60,000 nucleotides of DNA from Liolophura sinensis (GCF_032854445.1 NC_088299.1:16115608-16175607), one strand, 5' to 3'; shown: positions 42,426 to 55,554, counted from the stretch's first letter. A program made the numbers and translations. The notes: a model not told the origin generated them from the sequence alone.

Positions 42426-45400
42426 AAAGAGAAGCGGTCAAGAATTTTCAAAGATGATGGAAAGATGCAAGGTGTGTTCAATGCGACTGAGTGAAATCAG
42501 TATTCAAATCATGTACCATGCTGGACTATCACTTGTCGATGGCAAAATATATATCTCAGTTGCGTTTTGATTGTAACTGTTCATATATCCAACGCGGTGA
42601 GCTAATTCAGCATGAAGAATATTTACTCGCTAGCCCCGGGTTAAGTGAAAATAGACATAAAGCAGAGCGCTGTCCATATTTACTTACAAGAAAATTATAC
42701 TCATTGTAAAACCTAAGTCCTATGTAGGAGACACTGAAGTCTTATGCAGGTAATTTTATCTGCCTAGAATGAAGGGTTCAGTTCACATCGTGTGACGGAT
42801 ACATATACATTTATGTATACATGAGTATTACGGACGTTCAACCCCAAGCCGGTGTCAAGAAGCTTGGGCCTGAGTATTACGTTACTACTTTGTCAAAAAA
42901 TCACTCAATTCAAGGACATGAGTGAACAACAGACTACACAGCCTATGCCCCGGTTACCTCGGATGAAACAGGCTCTAGGGTGACTTCACGCATGCCCAAT
43001 CCATCCACCATCTGCAATTATATTTCACATTTACCAAGACAAAAAACACAGGAAGAAGATGAAGTCGCCAATGACATTCAGTCCCAACATATTTATTACT
43101 TTTACAACGGATGGTTGACTGGTGCGTGAGGCTTATGGCAACCTGATTGTAACTGTTAGTCCCAGGACTAAGGTCATCATTGTTGCTAACACAGAGTCCC
43201 TTACAAGCTCCACTCCATACAAATTCCACACTTTTCACAATCTCGTCACGCACTGTGCCCATGCAACACACGAGAATGACGGCGATGTGGAGGTATTTTG
43301 GGTAGCTCTTATATTTTCAAGTAACATGAGATAAACGAAAGGTTGTTTTTCCCTCGGGTAAATGAATTTAAGAGTTCTCGGATTCAGCCTACCAACATTG
43401 GGTTGTCGTGCACACGAGCCCATAGTCATGTAGTTTGAATGGAATATGACTTTGCATATCAAACGTTAAATTGCTTAGTTCAAATGGATACTAATTTCTG
43501 TCACATTCTATTATCAGTAAAAGTCAGACAAGACCACTTACAACGTAATGATATTATATACACGAGTTTGTACTCTACACATGAGGACACGATTGATACG
43601 AGATTGTTATTTTGCCTAAAATATAACATTGTGTAAGGCCTGGATGAACAATTCTAAAGACAGGAATTTCCAACCAATTTGTAGTCACTTTCTCAATGTT
43701 TGGCCAGGTATAGAGGCCCACGTTATGTGAAAATATGTAGCTGCAATAATGTTAGAAGTTTTAACAACAGCGTTATTTCTTAGAAGTGTGGTATCTCAGA
43801 GCATTTGGTCTGGGTTAAAGGTGCTACTTTTTACATTTAACATTTTTTCACAAGAAAACATTCATTTTACACAGAACTACGTGCTTTATTAGTGAAGTAC
43901 TTGCAGGAGTCAGCTCTGGCGATAAGGCTTAGAGCATAGGGTTTGAGACGATATATACCGAAATATGTAGTGAATTATGTGGCAAACGACCCTACTCGGC
44001 TAAAAGTGACACTGTGAAAACATTAGCTATATGAGATGTCCGCGCAGAAAAAACCTAATAAATTCTTTTTCACTTCACTATTTTTATGGTGAGAAATGTA
44101 TATAGCCAATGTCTTAATGAAATAAAAAATATTAAGGGTATATATGTTCATAAACTTACCATTTTTAACCCCACCTGTTCAGAATTTTCGTCCTTCAGTC
44201 GATTACGCTTCTGTGTTCGCCGTGTAGGGTGTAGCGAAACAGGCGGCGCTCATCTCTACCTTGCCCAGAAAATGACGGGTGCATTATGGGTGTGACAACC
44301 ACAAAACACCTGATTATAGTATACAGGTTTCAGGCCGAAGTTAAGTTTCTTTGTACTCACATGTTACGGTTCAGTGCTGCTGAGCAGAGCTCAAATGGCT
44401 AAAAATCCGGGGATGTCTTAATGGGGGAGTATTGTGCAGTAATGCATAACTGTAACCTCCCAGACACGAAGGTCTGCTGCGAAAGACGAATGCGACCATT
44501 CGCTTACTGGAGCGACGTCGTTTTATGGAAACGGGTTCGAACATAGCTCCATCTGACTAATGCCGCGTTCTCGAATTTTCGACCCACGTGTCCCTTCCCT
44601 CGAGTTGAGAACATGAGAATCGAGAATAGCAATAAACGCCGTAATTTTTCTGGGTATTCTTTCGTGAGATAAGCAATAATATCGAGCTGTTTCAACAACT
44701 TCTCGAGTTCTCGATTCGCGCATCTCATCATAAAACCCACGGGTCAAGATTAAGAAAAACTGCGCAGTTTTTGTCATTCTCGGCTGTCTTGTTCTCAACA
44801 CATGGGTTTTAAAGGACGTGGCCATATCAGTGGCCATATCCGTGTTCCATATTTCACTGGTGTTTAACGAAATATTCAAGCGTATTTCACTTATAATTAC
44901 AATTACGGCAGTCAGGTTGCTATACAAGAGGAGTGACTGCACCTATTAGAGTTATCTAACCACTTTTATTCAGAGTGAATATTTTAACACTCTTCAAAGG
45001 TTTTCATTTTCCGACTTCATTAATAGTGGTTTTCACTCTGTTCTAAGGCATTGATCAACCAGCTCTCTACCACTTGCACTGGAGTTGGAATAAGAACACT
45101 TTCAAGAATGTTGAAACATTAGACCATAGTAAAAAGTAAGAATAAAGCTGGTCAGATAACTGTTATAAGCCCAGCTACACCTCGTGATCTTTACAGTGCT
45201 ATATGTAACACTTTAGTTTAAGAAGTGCATGTATTTCATACGATTGTAGCATTCGACAAATCACATCGTCTGAATGTGGCCTATGTAATAGACTTGTACT
45301 GGTTTCATTCCACTTACATACACATGGAATTCACAGGGTAGAACCGCTGATTAACACGTTATTTTCTTTCATTAAAAACAACTGACGCTTTTCCCATAAA

Positions 45401-45480
45401 GCTTTATTTATTTATTTATTTATTTGATAGCTTTTTGATATTATATTATGTCCATATAATAAAAAGTCAGGTTTACTGTC
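42426..45480. other. Mostly featureless sequence
   Basis: Several short ORFs, none with family resemblance. At 44540-44830 a TCTCGA/GAGAAC-rich stretch has weak inverted similarity but no definable ends. Confidence 0.5.
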
Positions 45481-46110
45481 ACGGGGTATCCGGAGGTACT
45501 GTTAGACCCAGACCCCGATCGTTACAAGGCTTGCCTGTTAACTACCCGCATGAGCTAGATGCGATTTTCCTCCAGATCGGTAGAAACGACCTCTCTGAGG
45601 TGGGCGGAAAGGCTGAAAAACTGGAGAGGGATATTTTTCCTTTGAAAAATATGTACAAACCACTTATGATCATTTTTATGGGACAATTACTTCCTCCTTA
45701 TTCCCACCCAACATGTGTCACCTAATTACAATTCCAAAGTAGTCGTGGTGAAAGAGGTACTCAAACAACTTGTCGCTAACGACAATACAACTGGTTTTTT
45801 GGTGTCATCGCGGACTCTGGAACCCCAGTGTACTGTCAGGTTTATTTATTTATTTATTTATTTGATTGGTGTTTTACGCCGTACTCAAGAATATTTCACT
45901 TATATGAAGGCGGCCAGCATTATGGTGGGAGGAAACCGGGCACAGCCCGGGGGAAACCCACGACCATCCGCAGGTTGCTGGTAGACCTTCCCACTTACGG
46001 CCGTACTGTCAGGTGATGGAGTGCATCTCAACCAGCATGGGATGGCAAAATATGCTAAGAACATCAGGACAGCTCTAGGTCACTTTAAGAGGAAAGGTTT
46101 TCATTAAAAG
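45480..46110 (+). pseudogene. SGNH/GDSL-hydrolase-like fragment
   Basis: Coding-like residues ELDAIFLQIGRNDLSEVGG (block with the GxND-type motif) and, beyond the SINE insertion, SGDGVHLNQHGMAKYAKNIR (the DGVHLN block with the catalytic Asp/His). Such domains occur in tyrosine-recombinase retroelements of the Ngaro/DIRS group, and this lies 1.6 kb upstream of one on the same strand. The Ser block GDS is not seen. A frameshift or stop lies at 45723. It may be part of that element or an independent relic. Confidence 0.6.
45841..46002 (-). mobile_element. Headless SINE with 11-bp TSD
   Basis: TTTATTTATTTATTTGATTG tail through ACCTTCCCACTTACGGCC, then stops. The TSD GTACTGTCAGG lies at 45830-45840 and 46003-46013. 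It interrupts the SGNH-like fragment and lacks the tRNA head at almost the same point as the copy at 34577. Confidence 0.93.
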
Positions 46111-46601
46111 ATGTCATTTAGTCTAATCCAGGCAATGTAAACTGTCTGGACTCATCCTATATACAGCAAATTTTGTGTTTTTTGCCTCACTAGTTGCTCT
46201 TTCATCTCTCCATAACAATCCTAATAGAAATGGATTTTTATCTTATGATACGTTAACTACATGTATGTTATTGTATAACTTTACACAGACTAAGTACGTT
46301 GAGTTGTGTCGACACTGGAAGCTAGATATACAGAAGTTGCTTGTTTGGTGACACCTTGTGAGTTTTCCTGTGTCACACGCCTGCTGTCACCCATGCGTAG
46401 GTGTTCACGCTAATTACCTGGTAATGGCTTTGCGATTTATTTTCTTTTTTCAGTGCCTCATTAATGGGCTCTATGATTGTACTCTAACATGTTGTGGGAT
46501 TTTTGTGCCTGTGCAGAAGGGTGTTTTTGTGTACTCCAGCTGTTGAACTGTATTGGCCTTGTTCCAATATCTGCTGCAAGTCGTGCACCTCTTTATTATC
46601 A

Positions 46602-47405
46602 CAGAAATGTTTCTCTTGTGCCCACTGTATATGCTGTTATCTTCTGTCATGGGTTTGTGTGCCTGCTGTGATGTGGTTTCTCTTGTGCCCACTGTATATA
46701 CTGTTATCTTCTGTCATGGGTTTGTTTTCCTGCTGTGATGTGGTTTCTCTTGTGCCCACTGTATATACTGTTATCTTCTGTCATGGGTTTGTGTGCCTGG
46801 TGTGATGTGGTTTCTCTTGTGCCCACTGTATATACTGTTATCTTCTGTCATGGGTTTGTGTGCCCGGTGTGATGTGGTTTCTCTTGTGCCCACTGTATAT
46901 GCTGTTATCTTCTGTCATGGGTTTGTGTGCCTGGTGTGATGTGGTTTCTCTTGTGCCCACTGTATATGCTGTTATCTTCTGTCATGGGTTTGTGTGCCCG
47001 GTGTGATGTGGTTTCTCTTGTGCCCACTGTATATACTGTTATCTTCTGTCATGGGTTTGTGTGCCCGCTGTGATGTGGTTTCTCTTGTGCCCACTGTATA
47101 TGCTGTTATCTTCTGTCATGGGTTTGTGTGCCTGGTGTGATGTGGTTTCTCTTGTGCCCACTGTATATACTGTTATCTTCTGTCATAAGTTTGTTTTCCT
47201 GCTGTGATGTGGTTTCTCTTGTGCCCACTGTATATACTGTTATCTTCTGTCATGGGTTTGTGTGCCTGGTGTGATGTGGTTTCTCTTGTGCCCACTGTAT
47301 ATACTGTTATCTTCTGTCATGGGTTTGTGTGCCCGGTGTGATGTGGTTTCTCTTGTGCCCACTGTATATACTGTTATCTTCTGTCATGGGTTTGCTGTGA
47401 TGTGG
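46602..47405. repeat. 67-bp tandem array, about 12 copies
   Basis: Units start GTGATGTGGTTTCTCTTGTG and contain CTGTTATCTTCTGTCATGGG; very homogeneous (a few changes such as TGTGTGCCCG/TTTTCCTGCT). Plus-strand ORFs here are periodicity artefacts. Confidence 0.95.
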
Positions 47406-47689
47406 TGTCGGATATCAGCCATGGAGTAAATGCGTTCACCTTTTTTCTTTAATCATTCACAATCCTGCTTTTCGCTGATGATGTACATATATTCTGGGTG
47501 TTCTACTGGGGGTCTAATATACACATACACCCTGCCCGTATAAGTTCTACAAATAGTTTGAATACCTTCCACTAATACAGCTGTTTGTCCCTGTGGTCTT
47601 ATAAGTTTATTATTATTTATCAGAGGTTGTCCCCTCGTCTTGCGGGTGCCCATCACTCAAGACTGTGACTGAGGAAGTTATCAGATGCC

Positions 47690-48950
47690 TTCGAGAGAGA
47701 GAGAGATCTGTTCCAGTCTACTCATCCCACCCCACTCGCTTCCTTTCAGGCGGCATTAGATGAAGAGGGCATATCCAGCGTCAGTATGTCATCGGTAGCA
47801 AAAGTGACCTCAGCTGATCCTCTGCATGTATCCTTTGAATTAAAGGAGAAGAAAAACTTAAAAACAAGACACTATAGGCTGAAAAGAGCACATTTTTTCT
47901 ATCTGGTGGTGCCTGCTGCATAATTTTGCCATTTTTCCTCGCCATACACGTAAAGCCTGAAAACCACAAAGCTGGCATAAATCGCTGAGTCCATTGCGTC
48001 CTCCATCTTTCACACCCTGTAATTTATGCTGGGGGTGTGTAGTTTCTCAGCCAATGAGAGTCGTTAAAACTGTAGGCTTGTTCGTGTAAACTCGGAACCT
48101 ACGTTCAAACATTTATTTATAATTTATCAACTTGAAGTACATATTAGAATTTTGTTTATGGCATGTACCTGCACGGACTCTTTTCAATGATATTTGATTG
48201 ATATTTAAATTTTCTTCTCCTTTAAGCCGGGAACACGCTTGACTCTTTGTTCAGTACCGGTAAGCAGCCAGCTGATTTTACCTCTTATTCTTCAGTCGAT
48301 ACTGAGGACTCCATCAACTTACAGATGGTTTCCTCCTCCTTTTGGCTTCAGTTTGAATAGCAACGTGCGTTCTAAAATCTTTGCGAATGTATGTTGATTT
48401 TGGTCAGCTTTTATAGCCGAGTGTCGAAGGCAACTTCATTAAACTAACATCAATTGGCTCTGATGTGAACATATCTTCCCAAAGCCGCTGTCATGCCATA
48501 TTTAATATACTCCAGTTGTCCTAGGCGTTTAACATATTTCATAGTATATACGCAACAAAATTTTCCAGAGCAATTTCTGGGGCTTGTCAAATATGGTAAC
48601 ACAATGAGAATTCTAAACCAATAGTACTTCTTCCAAGCAGCTAAATTCTACGATGAAAACTTCCGTAAGCTCCGTGCTGTTCAGTCTACTGGCTGGGCCG
48701 AAATTCATGATGAGCTATGAAGGCTTTGCTCTTCAAAAACTGCACAAACAACTGCTTCTCACACTTAAAACAATTTTTGCACCAAACAAAAACTTTTCCG
48801 TCCTCAATACTGTTGGTCATTTTGTAGATCGGGCATGTGTAACACCCCAAACTGCGGACGCAAACACGAATGCACAAAGTGTAACAAAAAGCACAGCACG
48901 ACATCGTGTAAGTTAGCCTTTTCCTCGGCCTCAACTCCAACACCCGTTAC
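47690..48950 (+). pseudogene. DIRS/Ngaro gag-like region
   Basis: Coding-like pieces ADFTSYSSVDTEDSIN, AAKFYDENFRKLRAVQSTGW (48640-48700) and a Cys/His block CNTPNCGRKHECTKCNKKHS (48835-48900), the pattern seen upstream of RT in Ngaro/DIRS elements as I know them. A MITE splits it at 47840. Frameshifts are frequent. Confidence 0.65.
47840..48225. mobile_element. MITE with TTAA target duplication (piggyBac-like), about 386 bp
   Basis: The left end TTAAAGGAGAAGAAAA and right end TTTTCTTCTCCTTTAA are perfect complements; the inverted repeat continues imperfectly for about 22 bp. TTAA on each side is the piggyBac-type target. It has no ORF. It sits in the gag-like region of the DIRS/Ngaro element, so it is younger. 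Confidence 0.85.
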
Positions 48951-50450
48951 GGTAAACCAGCTAACTCATTTTCTTACACAGTATTCTGCTGATGGGAAAC
49001 AATATTTGATTGATGGTTTCTCATTTGGGTTTCGCATAGTTGTCAGGGGTTCTCGTTCTATAATAAAGGACACAAAATACAACCATCGTTCGACAAAGGA
49101 TCATCAAGCTATTGTTACCACAAAGCTACAACACGAGCATTCGCTGGGCAGGATACAAGGCCCTTTTGTTACGCCCCCATTTAAGGACTTAATCTGTTCC
49201 CTTCTTGGTGTTATTCCTACAAAAGAAAAGGGGGGATTTTGCCTCATCCATGATTTGTCATATCCTGAGGCGGCCTCAGTAAATTTACTTATACCTAAGG
49301 AATTTCCTTCCGTAAATTATGAGTCTATAGAAACAGTTATTAATGTTGTATCGTCGCAAGGCAGACATAACCTCATGACAAAAGCTGATATAGAGGATGT
49401 CTTTTGCATCATCCCAGTCCATCCCCGAGACTACCAGCTGTTAGGTTTTAGATGGAACGACGGTTACTACTATGATTGCTGCCGACCTTCGATGGCGCAT
49501 CTTCCTCTTGTAAGATCTTTGAGTCATTCGGTTCAGCTTTGCAGTGGATAATGCAGACATATTTTAGGGCTATTGGAGTATCACATAGGATTGAGGATTT
49601 CATTTTTGTAAGTCCCAAATATTCCATTAAATGCAGTCAAGATCTTCAGAATTTCTTCTACTCGGTGATGTGACAGGGATTCCAATTAAACAATCAAAAA
49701 CGGTTCAGCCCACTACGGTAATTCAAGTATATGGCATTGAAATAGACTCAAGCAAGATGGAGGCTCGTCTTCCGCAAGATAAACTGAATAAAGCAGGTGA
49801 CTTGCTTTTATATTTAAAATCTAGGAAAGAGGCGACACTTTTAGAACTCCAGTCTCTCTTTGGATATCTAAACTTTCGCTACTTAGTCATTATTCCCGGG
49901 CGCGCTTTCCTCCGCCGTAGGCCAGACCTAACAGTGGGTCTTACTAACCCATATCATTACGTGCGTTTATGTAAGGAAGCTAGAGCCGACATGTCAGCAT
50001 GGCTAAATTTCCCGAACAACTTTAATGGGAAATCTTGTTTTCAGTTTTCTACCTGGGTATCGTCAGATCACATTTGTCTTTACGCTGATGCAGTAGGTGT
50101 ACATGGTGGATTTACTGCTGTCCTGGGCAATCAGTGGTTTACTGGTCAGTGACACGAAGACACTAAGCACCTTCACATTATAGACGAGGAGCTATTCCCT
50201 ATTGTTGTTGCAATCGAACTATGGAGCCTGAAACTAAAAAATCACAGGAGTTTATTCATGACTGATAATGTGGCCGTCGGAGATAATTAACATCATGTCG
50301 TTCAGGTCGCCAGTCATAATGAAACTGGTTCGGAGACTAGTTTTAACGACTCTGACATATAATATTTATTTTACTCTAAACATATAAGTGGAAAATTAAA
50401 CTTAGTAGCTGATCGATTGTCCCGTTTTCAATTGCAGGAAGCCCGACGCC
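48951..50450 (+). pseudogene. DIRS/Ngaro reverse transcriptase and RNase H
   Basis: RT begins with LGRIQGPFVTPPF and KGGFCLIHDLSYPEAASVN; TKADIEDVFCIIPVHPRDY is the first catalytic block (here ADIED), and HRIEDFIFVSPK the second (usual D-D shifted to EDF). RNase H: ICLYADAVGVHGGFTAVLG, LHIIDEELFPIVVAIELW and FMTDNVAV. The C-terminal HISGKLNLVADRLSRFQ ends near 50440. Frame changes lie near 49500, 49640 and 50152. Confidence 0.85.
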
Positions 50451-50479
50451 TTGCGCGTGGTTGGTACCTCAGCTCCTGA

Positions 50480-51470
50480 ATATTCCGCCAAAGCGCTACA
50501 GGCTGTAGTTAACAAACTAGCGCAAGTTTCTTTAGAAAAGAGCACTCAAAAGAGCTATCGGAGAATGGTACACCAACTCATGTCTTTCCAGCAGGCTAGA
50601 TTTCCCAATCAGCCAGTTTTCTTTTAACGCCGACAAAAATTTCAACGTGCATAGCTTATCTTTTTCTGAGGAATTTTAGTGCTGCCACTATCTGTTCCAT
50701 TATTTCGGCCATTAGTTTCGTGCATCAAACTGACAGTCTGCAAGGCCCAACAAACCATTTCCTAATCCAAAAAAAAAATTTCAAAGAATCAAAAAGGCTT
50801 AAACCCTCTCGCGACACCCGTGTGCCTATCACACTCCCTATTTAATAAAAATTGCTAAGAAATTTACATAATGTTCTCCCTTCCTATTTTCTAAGATTAA
50901 GTTTAAGGCAATGTTTCTTTTAGCTCTTCATGCTTTCCTGTGTATAGGTGAAATTATACTTACTCCAAACAACAGAAGAGACACCATTTAGGTACATTGA
51001 ATATTACACTACACATGAGGATCTGTCTGCACTTACATTGCGGTTGTACCATTATAAAAACAGCGACTTCCACCCTATAAATATACATCTCCCAGTCTCT
51101 CAAAAGTCTGTCATCTGCCCACTTAGGTCTCTTAAGACATATTTAAACATTTCTCGACACTCATCCGGCCCTTTTTTCCCCATTTAGCAACGGCTCCCAT
51201 GTGTCTTAAAATTATTTTTCCAGCACTTTAAAGACTGCGTTGAAATTTATTGGGCTTAGCCCACAACGCTATAAAAGACACAGCTTCAGAATCGCAGCTG
51301 CATGTACAACTAATTCTCTGGGAATACCGGAAGCTGTTATACAAAAGTTAGGTCGTTGGAGGTCAAACACCCTGCGAAAGTACATCCGATTTAATATATT
51401 CAAGACTCCATTTCACATGTGTCATGCGCCTGGGATTACTTCAGTGAAATATAAAATTATCACATATTAG
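50480..51470 (+). pseudogene. DIRS/Ngaro tyrosine recombinase
   Basis: The N-terminal part EYSAKALQAVVNKLAQVSLE is followed by KSYRRMVHQL; the catalytic domain at 50948-51470 shows LTLRLYHYKNSD, HSFRIAAACTTNSLGIPEAV and IQKLGRWRSNTLRKYIRFN (HxxR ... GRW ... Y). The core boxes typical of YR retroelements are present, unlike the integrase of Gypsy. Stops between 50640 and 50940. Confidence 0.83.
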
Positions 51471-51489
51471 GTAATCACCTATTATACTA

Positions 51490-52065
51490 TACCTGGAGGC
51501 CAGCATTTAACCGCTCCTTGTTTGTTTCTTTCTATACGCAAATCATGTCTATAGGAGATATCTTTACTGTATCAATAAATTCCGTTATTGTGAAGGCCAG
51601 AATTTAACTGCTTCACAGGCCGGCGTCACTTCCTTGGTTAACAATATTTTTTAACGATATCTGTAGATAAGTCTTTCTTATTTAGGAATTATTTTAGGAA
51701 AACATGGTGGGTCCCTCAACTGCTTCAGCATGGAATTCAGTTCTAAAGTTGGAAGTCAGTATTTAACTGTTCTAAACGTATGCCATTCGTGGATAGATTT
51801 GTATAGACAGATGGCTAAATTAATGAATAGGTGAATGGATTAATGGCCTTGGAGGCCAATATTTAACTGCTCCTTGTCTTACCCTTAACAAACTCTCATT
51901 TTGCGATGAAAATGAGCTAGATGTTTGATGATCATCTGTTACATTTGAAGTATTCTTAATAACAAATTCTCCATTCTCCAATAATGTTCGGGAATTGTTC
52001 CTATTAATGCCGTGTATTAACGTTATACTCTTGTGTATGGAGGCCAGCATTTAACTGCTCCAGGA
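51490..52065 (+). repeat. Five dispersed copies of a 24-bp motif behind the recombinase
   Basis: Motif near GGAGGCCAGCATTTAACTGC at about 51495, 51591, 51750, 51850 and 52038, spacing 96-189 bp. They are separated by non-repeated sequence, so this is not a simple tandem array. It may belong to the terminal region of the DIRS/Ngaro element. Confidence 0.7.
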
Positions 52066-52505
52066 TGTCGGATTCCCATTTTCTTCGTCCCCTAATTGTG
52101 TGTTTGATCACTCTCGCTTCTCACAGGCTGAGCTTTATTTCATATAAAGATAAAAATCCACTCGAAATCTCAATCTCATGCCATATGGTGAATGTATAGC
52201 TGCAGTGGTCCTGGCAAATATTCTCCTTTAGTCCGATTTTTACAAAGTTGATTGCGTGAACCAGTATGATAGTTTGGAAGAGTTAACAACATTCTTACTG
52301 ATGCCATGTATATGTAGAAATTATTTTACTTCACGTTATCAGATTTCTATTACAACTGGGGCTTTCCCAGAAAAAAGCCTTAAACTGTAATAATCTTATT
52401 TTGATCTTACCTTTGTCTTTCGATAAAGTGCACTATGAATAACAGCACTTCAATTTTTAACAGGTACATTTAATATAGTGTACAGTAAGTACACCATTGT
52501 ACTTT
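52066..52505. other. No recognisable feature
   Basis: Unique-looking sequence. The true 3' end of the DIRS/Ngaro element may lie here. Confidence 0.45.
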
Positions 52506-52738
52506 AGATTCACCCTGGAGCCTCTCACCAAGAAATGCCGTCGCTGTGAGTTCAAGTCCAGGTCATGCTTGCCTCCTCTCTGGTCGTACGTGGGAATGTC
52601 TGTCAGCAATCTGCGTATGGCCGTGGGTTTCCCCCGGGTTCTATCCGGTTTACTCCCACCACAATGCTATCCGCCGTCGTATAAGAGAATATTCTTAAGA
52701 ATGGGCTAAAACACCAATCAGATAAATAAATACATAAA
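52506..52738 (+). mobile_element. SINE, 5'-truncated
   Basis: Starts in the middle of the head (GGAGCCTCTCACCAAGAAAT), has box B GAGTTCAAGTCCAGG, and tail AATATTCTTAAGAATGGGCT with AATAAATA. Box A is missing. Confidence 0.88.
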
Positions 52739-55217
52739 CATACTTTAGGTACAAGTAATTCTATTTCTGTGCATTACACCATACTACTGAACCACCCGGA
52801 AGCGATTGCCCATGTAGTTGCAAGGGGTACTTTGACTGAAATTAATGGAACAAAATCTTGGTTTGACATCACCGACATCCGGCTTAATCAATATAGTCAT
52901 TGAAAACCAACAGCATAACTTTAACCGATTTAACTGCATTTTGAAAAAAATGTAAAAAAGATATTTTTTATATATCCTTTGAAGTTATCTTTCCACTGAT
53001 CAATGCTTACTTCACTAGTTCGCTTTTCTTTCGTACCATACAGATTGTTTAGCTATCTACGTGCTCTCTAGATCTTTTCTATTGATCGGTAAAACAGCCC
53101 ATCGGATACAAACACCTACATGTATGTTCGTAGGCGGCGTATTATCAGAGACAGTAAATTTTGCCTTCATCGATCGGAATTAGAGCAATGTTGATGGCAA
53201 TCTCTATAGATAAGGCAAATGTCGCGTCTTCCCCTAAATAAATAGGGTTAATGTATTTAAATGATGTTGAGATTTATACGCTCGGACGGGCAATGTAACC
53301 TTTGCAACGTAACATTTAATAGTTTTTTATCATAGCGTTCTTTCAGCTGTATATTGTGTTCGTTGTATTAGATAACAGACGGTTCAATAAAGACAGTTGA
53401 TCTGTTATACACTTCCATGATCAGGGCTTGCCTGTAGCTTTGTTCTTAATGAGGGCCACAACAGCTGGGAAATTCAATCATATGCCTTGGTCAGCTTAAC
53501 TATATAGAAGAGCCAGGCCTAATCAAAGTACATCGTAAATAACGCCTTACGGTTAATATATATGCATGCAAATATATAAATGAATTTATTTAAGAAAAAA
53601 ATCGTTGTGTTCCGAGTGCAGTTTCCAAAGTCTTGTTCTTATGAAGGAATATGGAGTATAACATCTCGTCAGGCTTTGTATATAAGCACGTTTCCAGGGA
53701 GTAAATGGTCACTAGGACAACGTGACAGAGATACGTGAACAGCTATATACAGAGAAAGATAAAAAAGGATAATAACACTAATCTCTAGAAATTAGTGTAG
53801 AATCGAACAACAATACAGTTCATTATAAAGTACTTTATACAGAGCAATATATAATCAATGTGTGGTCAATTAATACACAAATGTGGTCAAAATGGTCGGG
53901 ATATTTGGCCGATGGCTTCCGTTCCGCCCGGTTTATACTTACTCATAAACAAAGTTTCTTGAACATCTAAAAAAAACCATCCAGAGCTTTGTAAAATGGG
54001 AAAGCTTTGAAATGTGGCGTTATAGATAGAGAACATTGACTAACATGTCGATTAACAGGACGAAAACAGTGATTTTATTGAAAATCTGTTGTCTATGTAC
54101 GGTTAGCAGAGACCTTAAATCTGTTGTCTGACACACACCCGGGCATATAAGTGCGTATGCAATATATTTAGATTCATAAGACAAGTTTATTTTAAAAATC
54201 AATATGGAGTCAGTTCTAATAATTTTAACTCTCGGACCTTCACACCTCGGTTTGTTACATTTATTTACACGTGCATTACAAATCGTTTTCTCAGAAACAT
54301 GTCCTCGTTTTTTCTTCACATTTGGACTCCGTCGTTTACTGTTATTAATTGTAGATTTGGAAGTGCTTCATTTTAGCGCTATTGTTCAATATAGGTAACG
54401 TATTTAGTATTATGGGGAATATATTATTATTTTGGGGATTGTAAGTAGGTATCAAAGGAATAATATGTTGATTGCAATTTTTTGTGGGATTTGTCTTAAA
54501 ACACTTGTTCTGTGAGATAAAGATTTTCTTATCCCAACGACTGCTAATCCCTCTAGTTGTCCCCTACAGAGTAAGGCAGTCTTTATTCCTCATAGATAAA
54601 TAATGACGATATAGTAGGCCGTATATAGTAGGCCCTAGACACCCGTCGAGCCAGTGACAAGGATATATTTTCAAATGTGTGTGACGCGTGGTTGGGGCTA
54701 AAATGAAGACACAGCTGGGTATTCGTACTTTAAATGCGCCCAGATTTATTTATCAGAATGTCGAAGAATGGAATACTGATATCATTTGCATCCATTGTAA
54801 AAAAAATTTGAGGATGCAGTGTATTAAAGGTTACCAAACAGCGATTGGAGTGTCCAATTTTTCATGGCCACATGTGTTTGACAGACAATACGACAAACAG
54901 AAATTTACCTATAGTTATATGAAACTGACCTACGCTTTATAACATGATACATTAAGTTTTCATATTTAATAAAAATAATATTTTCTATAAATTTGGAAAT
55001 GCATTCTCCTATATAATTCTGAACATAAATTCAGAAGGCAGGTTTCTGATTCAGCAACACTTTCAATGATTAAATCATTCATACAATTGTATGTTTCTAC
55101 ACAAATACTTACATGTAGTGTCAAACGTATCTCTGCGTTAAATTTGGAAATCTAGCATCAACCGCATGTTTGAAACTTAACCAGATTAAATGTCGTCAAA
55201 GTTTTCCATAAAACCTG
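52739..55217. other. AT-rich sequence, nothing recognised
   Basis: Short ORFs at 54020-54319 (minus) and 54688-54942 (plus) show no family resemblance. Confidence 0.5.
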
Positions 55218-55347
55218 GACCCCGTGTCGCAAAGCGCACGTTTTGCTACGTCCGCGTAACTACCATGTCGACGTAATACCTACAATATTGGTTGCCACGG
55301 AAAATACGTGCACGTAACGTTACGTGCGCTTTGTGAAAACGGGCCCC
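55218..55347. mobile_element. Small MITE-like hairpin, about 130 bp
   Basis: The left arm GACCCCGTGTCGCAAAGCGC is the imperfect complement of the right arm GCGCTTTGTGAAAACGGGCC. Similar GGGCCCGTTT...CAAAGC hairpins are frequent in marine invertebrates as I recall. No TSD was identified. Confidence 0.6.
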
Positions 55348-55554
55348 TGAACCTTAATTTGTATTTTTTTAGACAATGAAACGCTCAGGTGATTTTATTT
55401 AGTTTGTCATGTGATAGTATCTACTGTGCAAACAACTAATAAGGAATAAAAATGGAATCACGGAATTACTTTTTTATCTTGTTAGCATTTAAAATGCCTT
55501 TTAAATGCATGTCTCATGGCACTCAAATCAACTATTACAACTTGCAGAAAATTT

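Noticed and set aside
44504-44942. Two overlapping minus-strand ORFs of 78 and 139 codons
   Set aside because: No recognisable domain; composition suggests an old repeat with CTCGA/GAGAAC motifs but no definable ends.
54688-54942. 84-codon plus-strand ORF
   Set aside because: No family resemblance and no splice or neighbour support.
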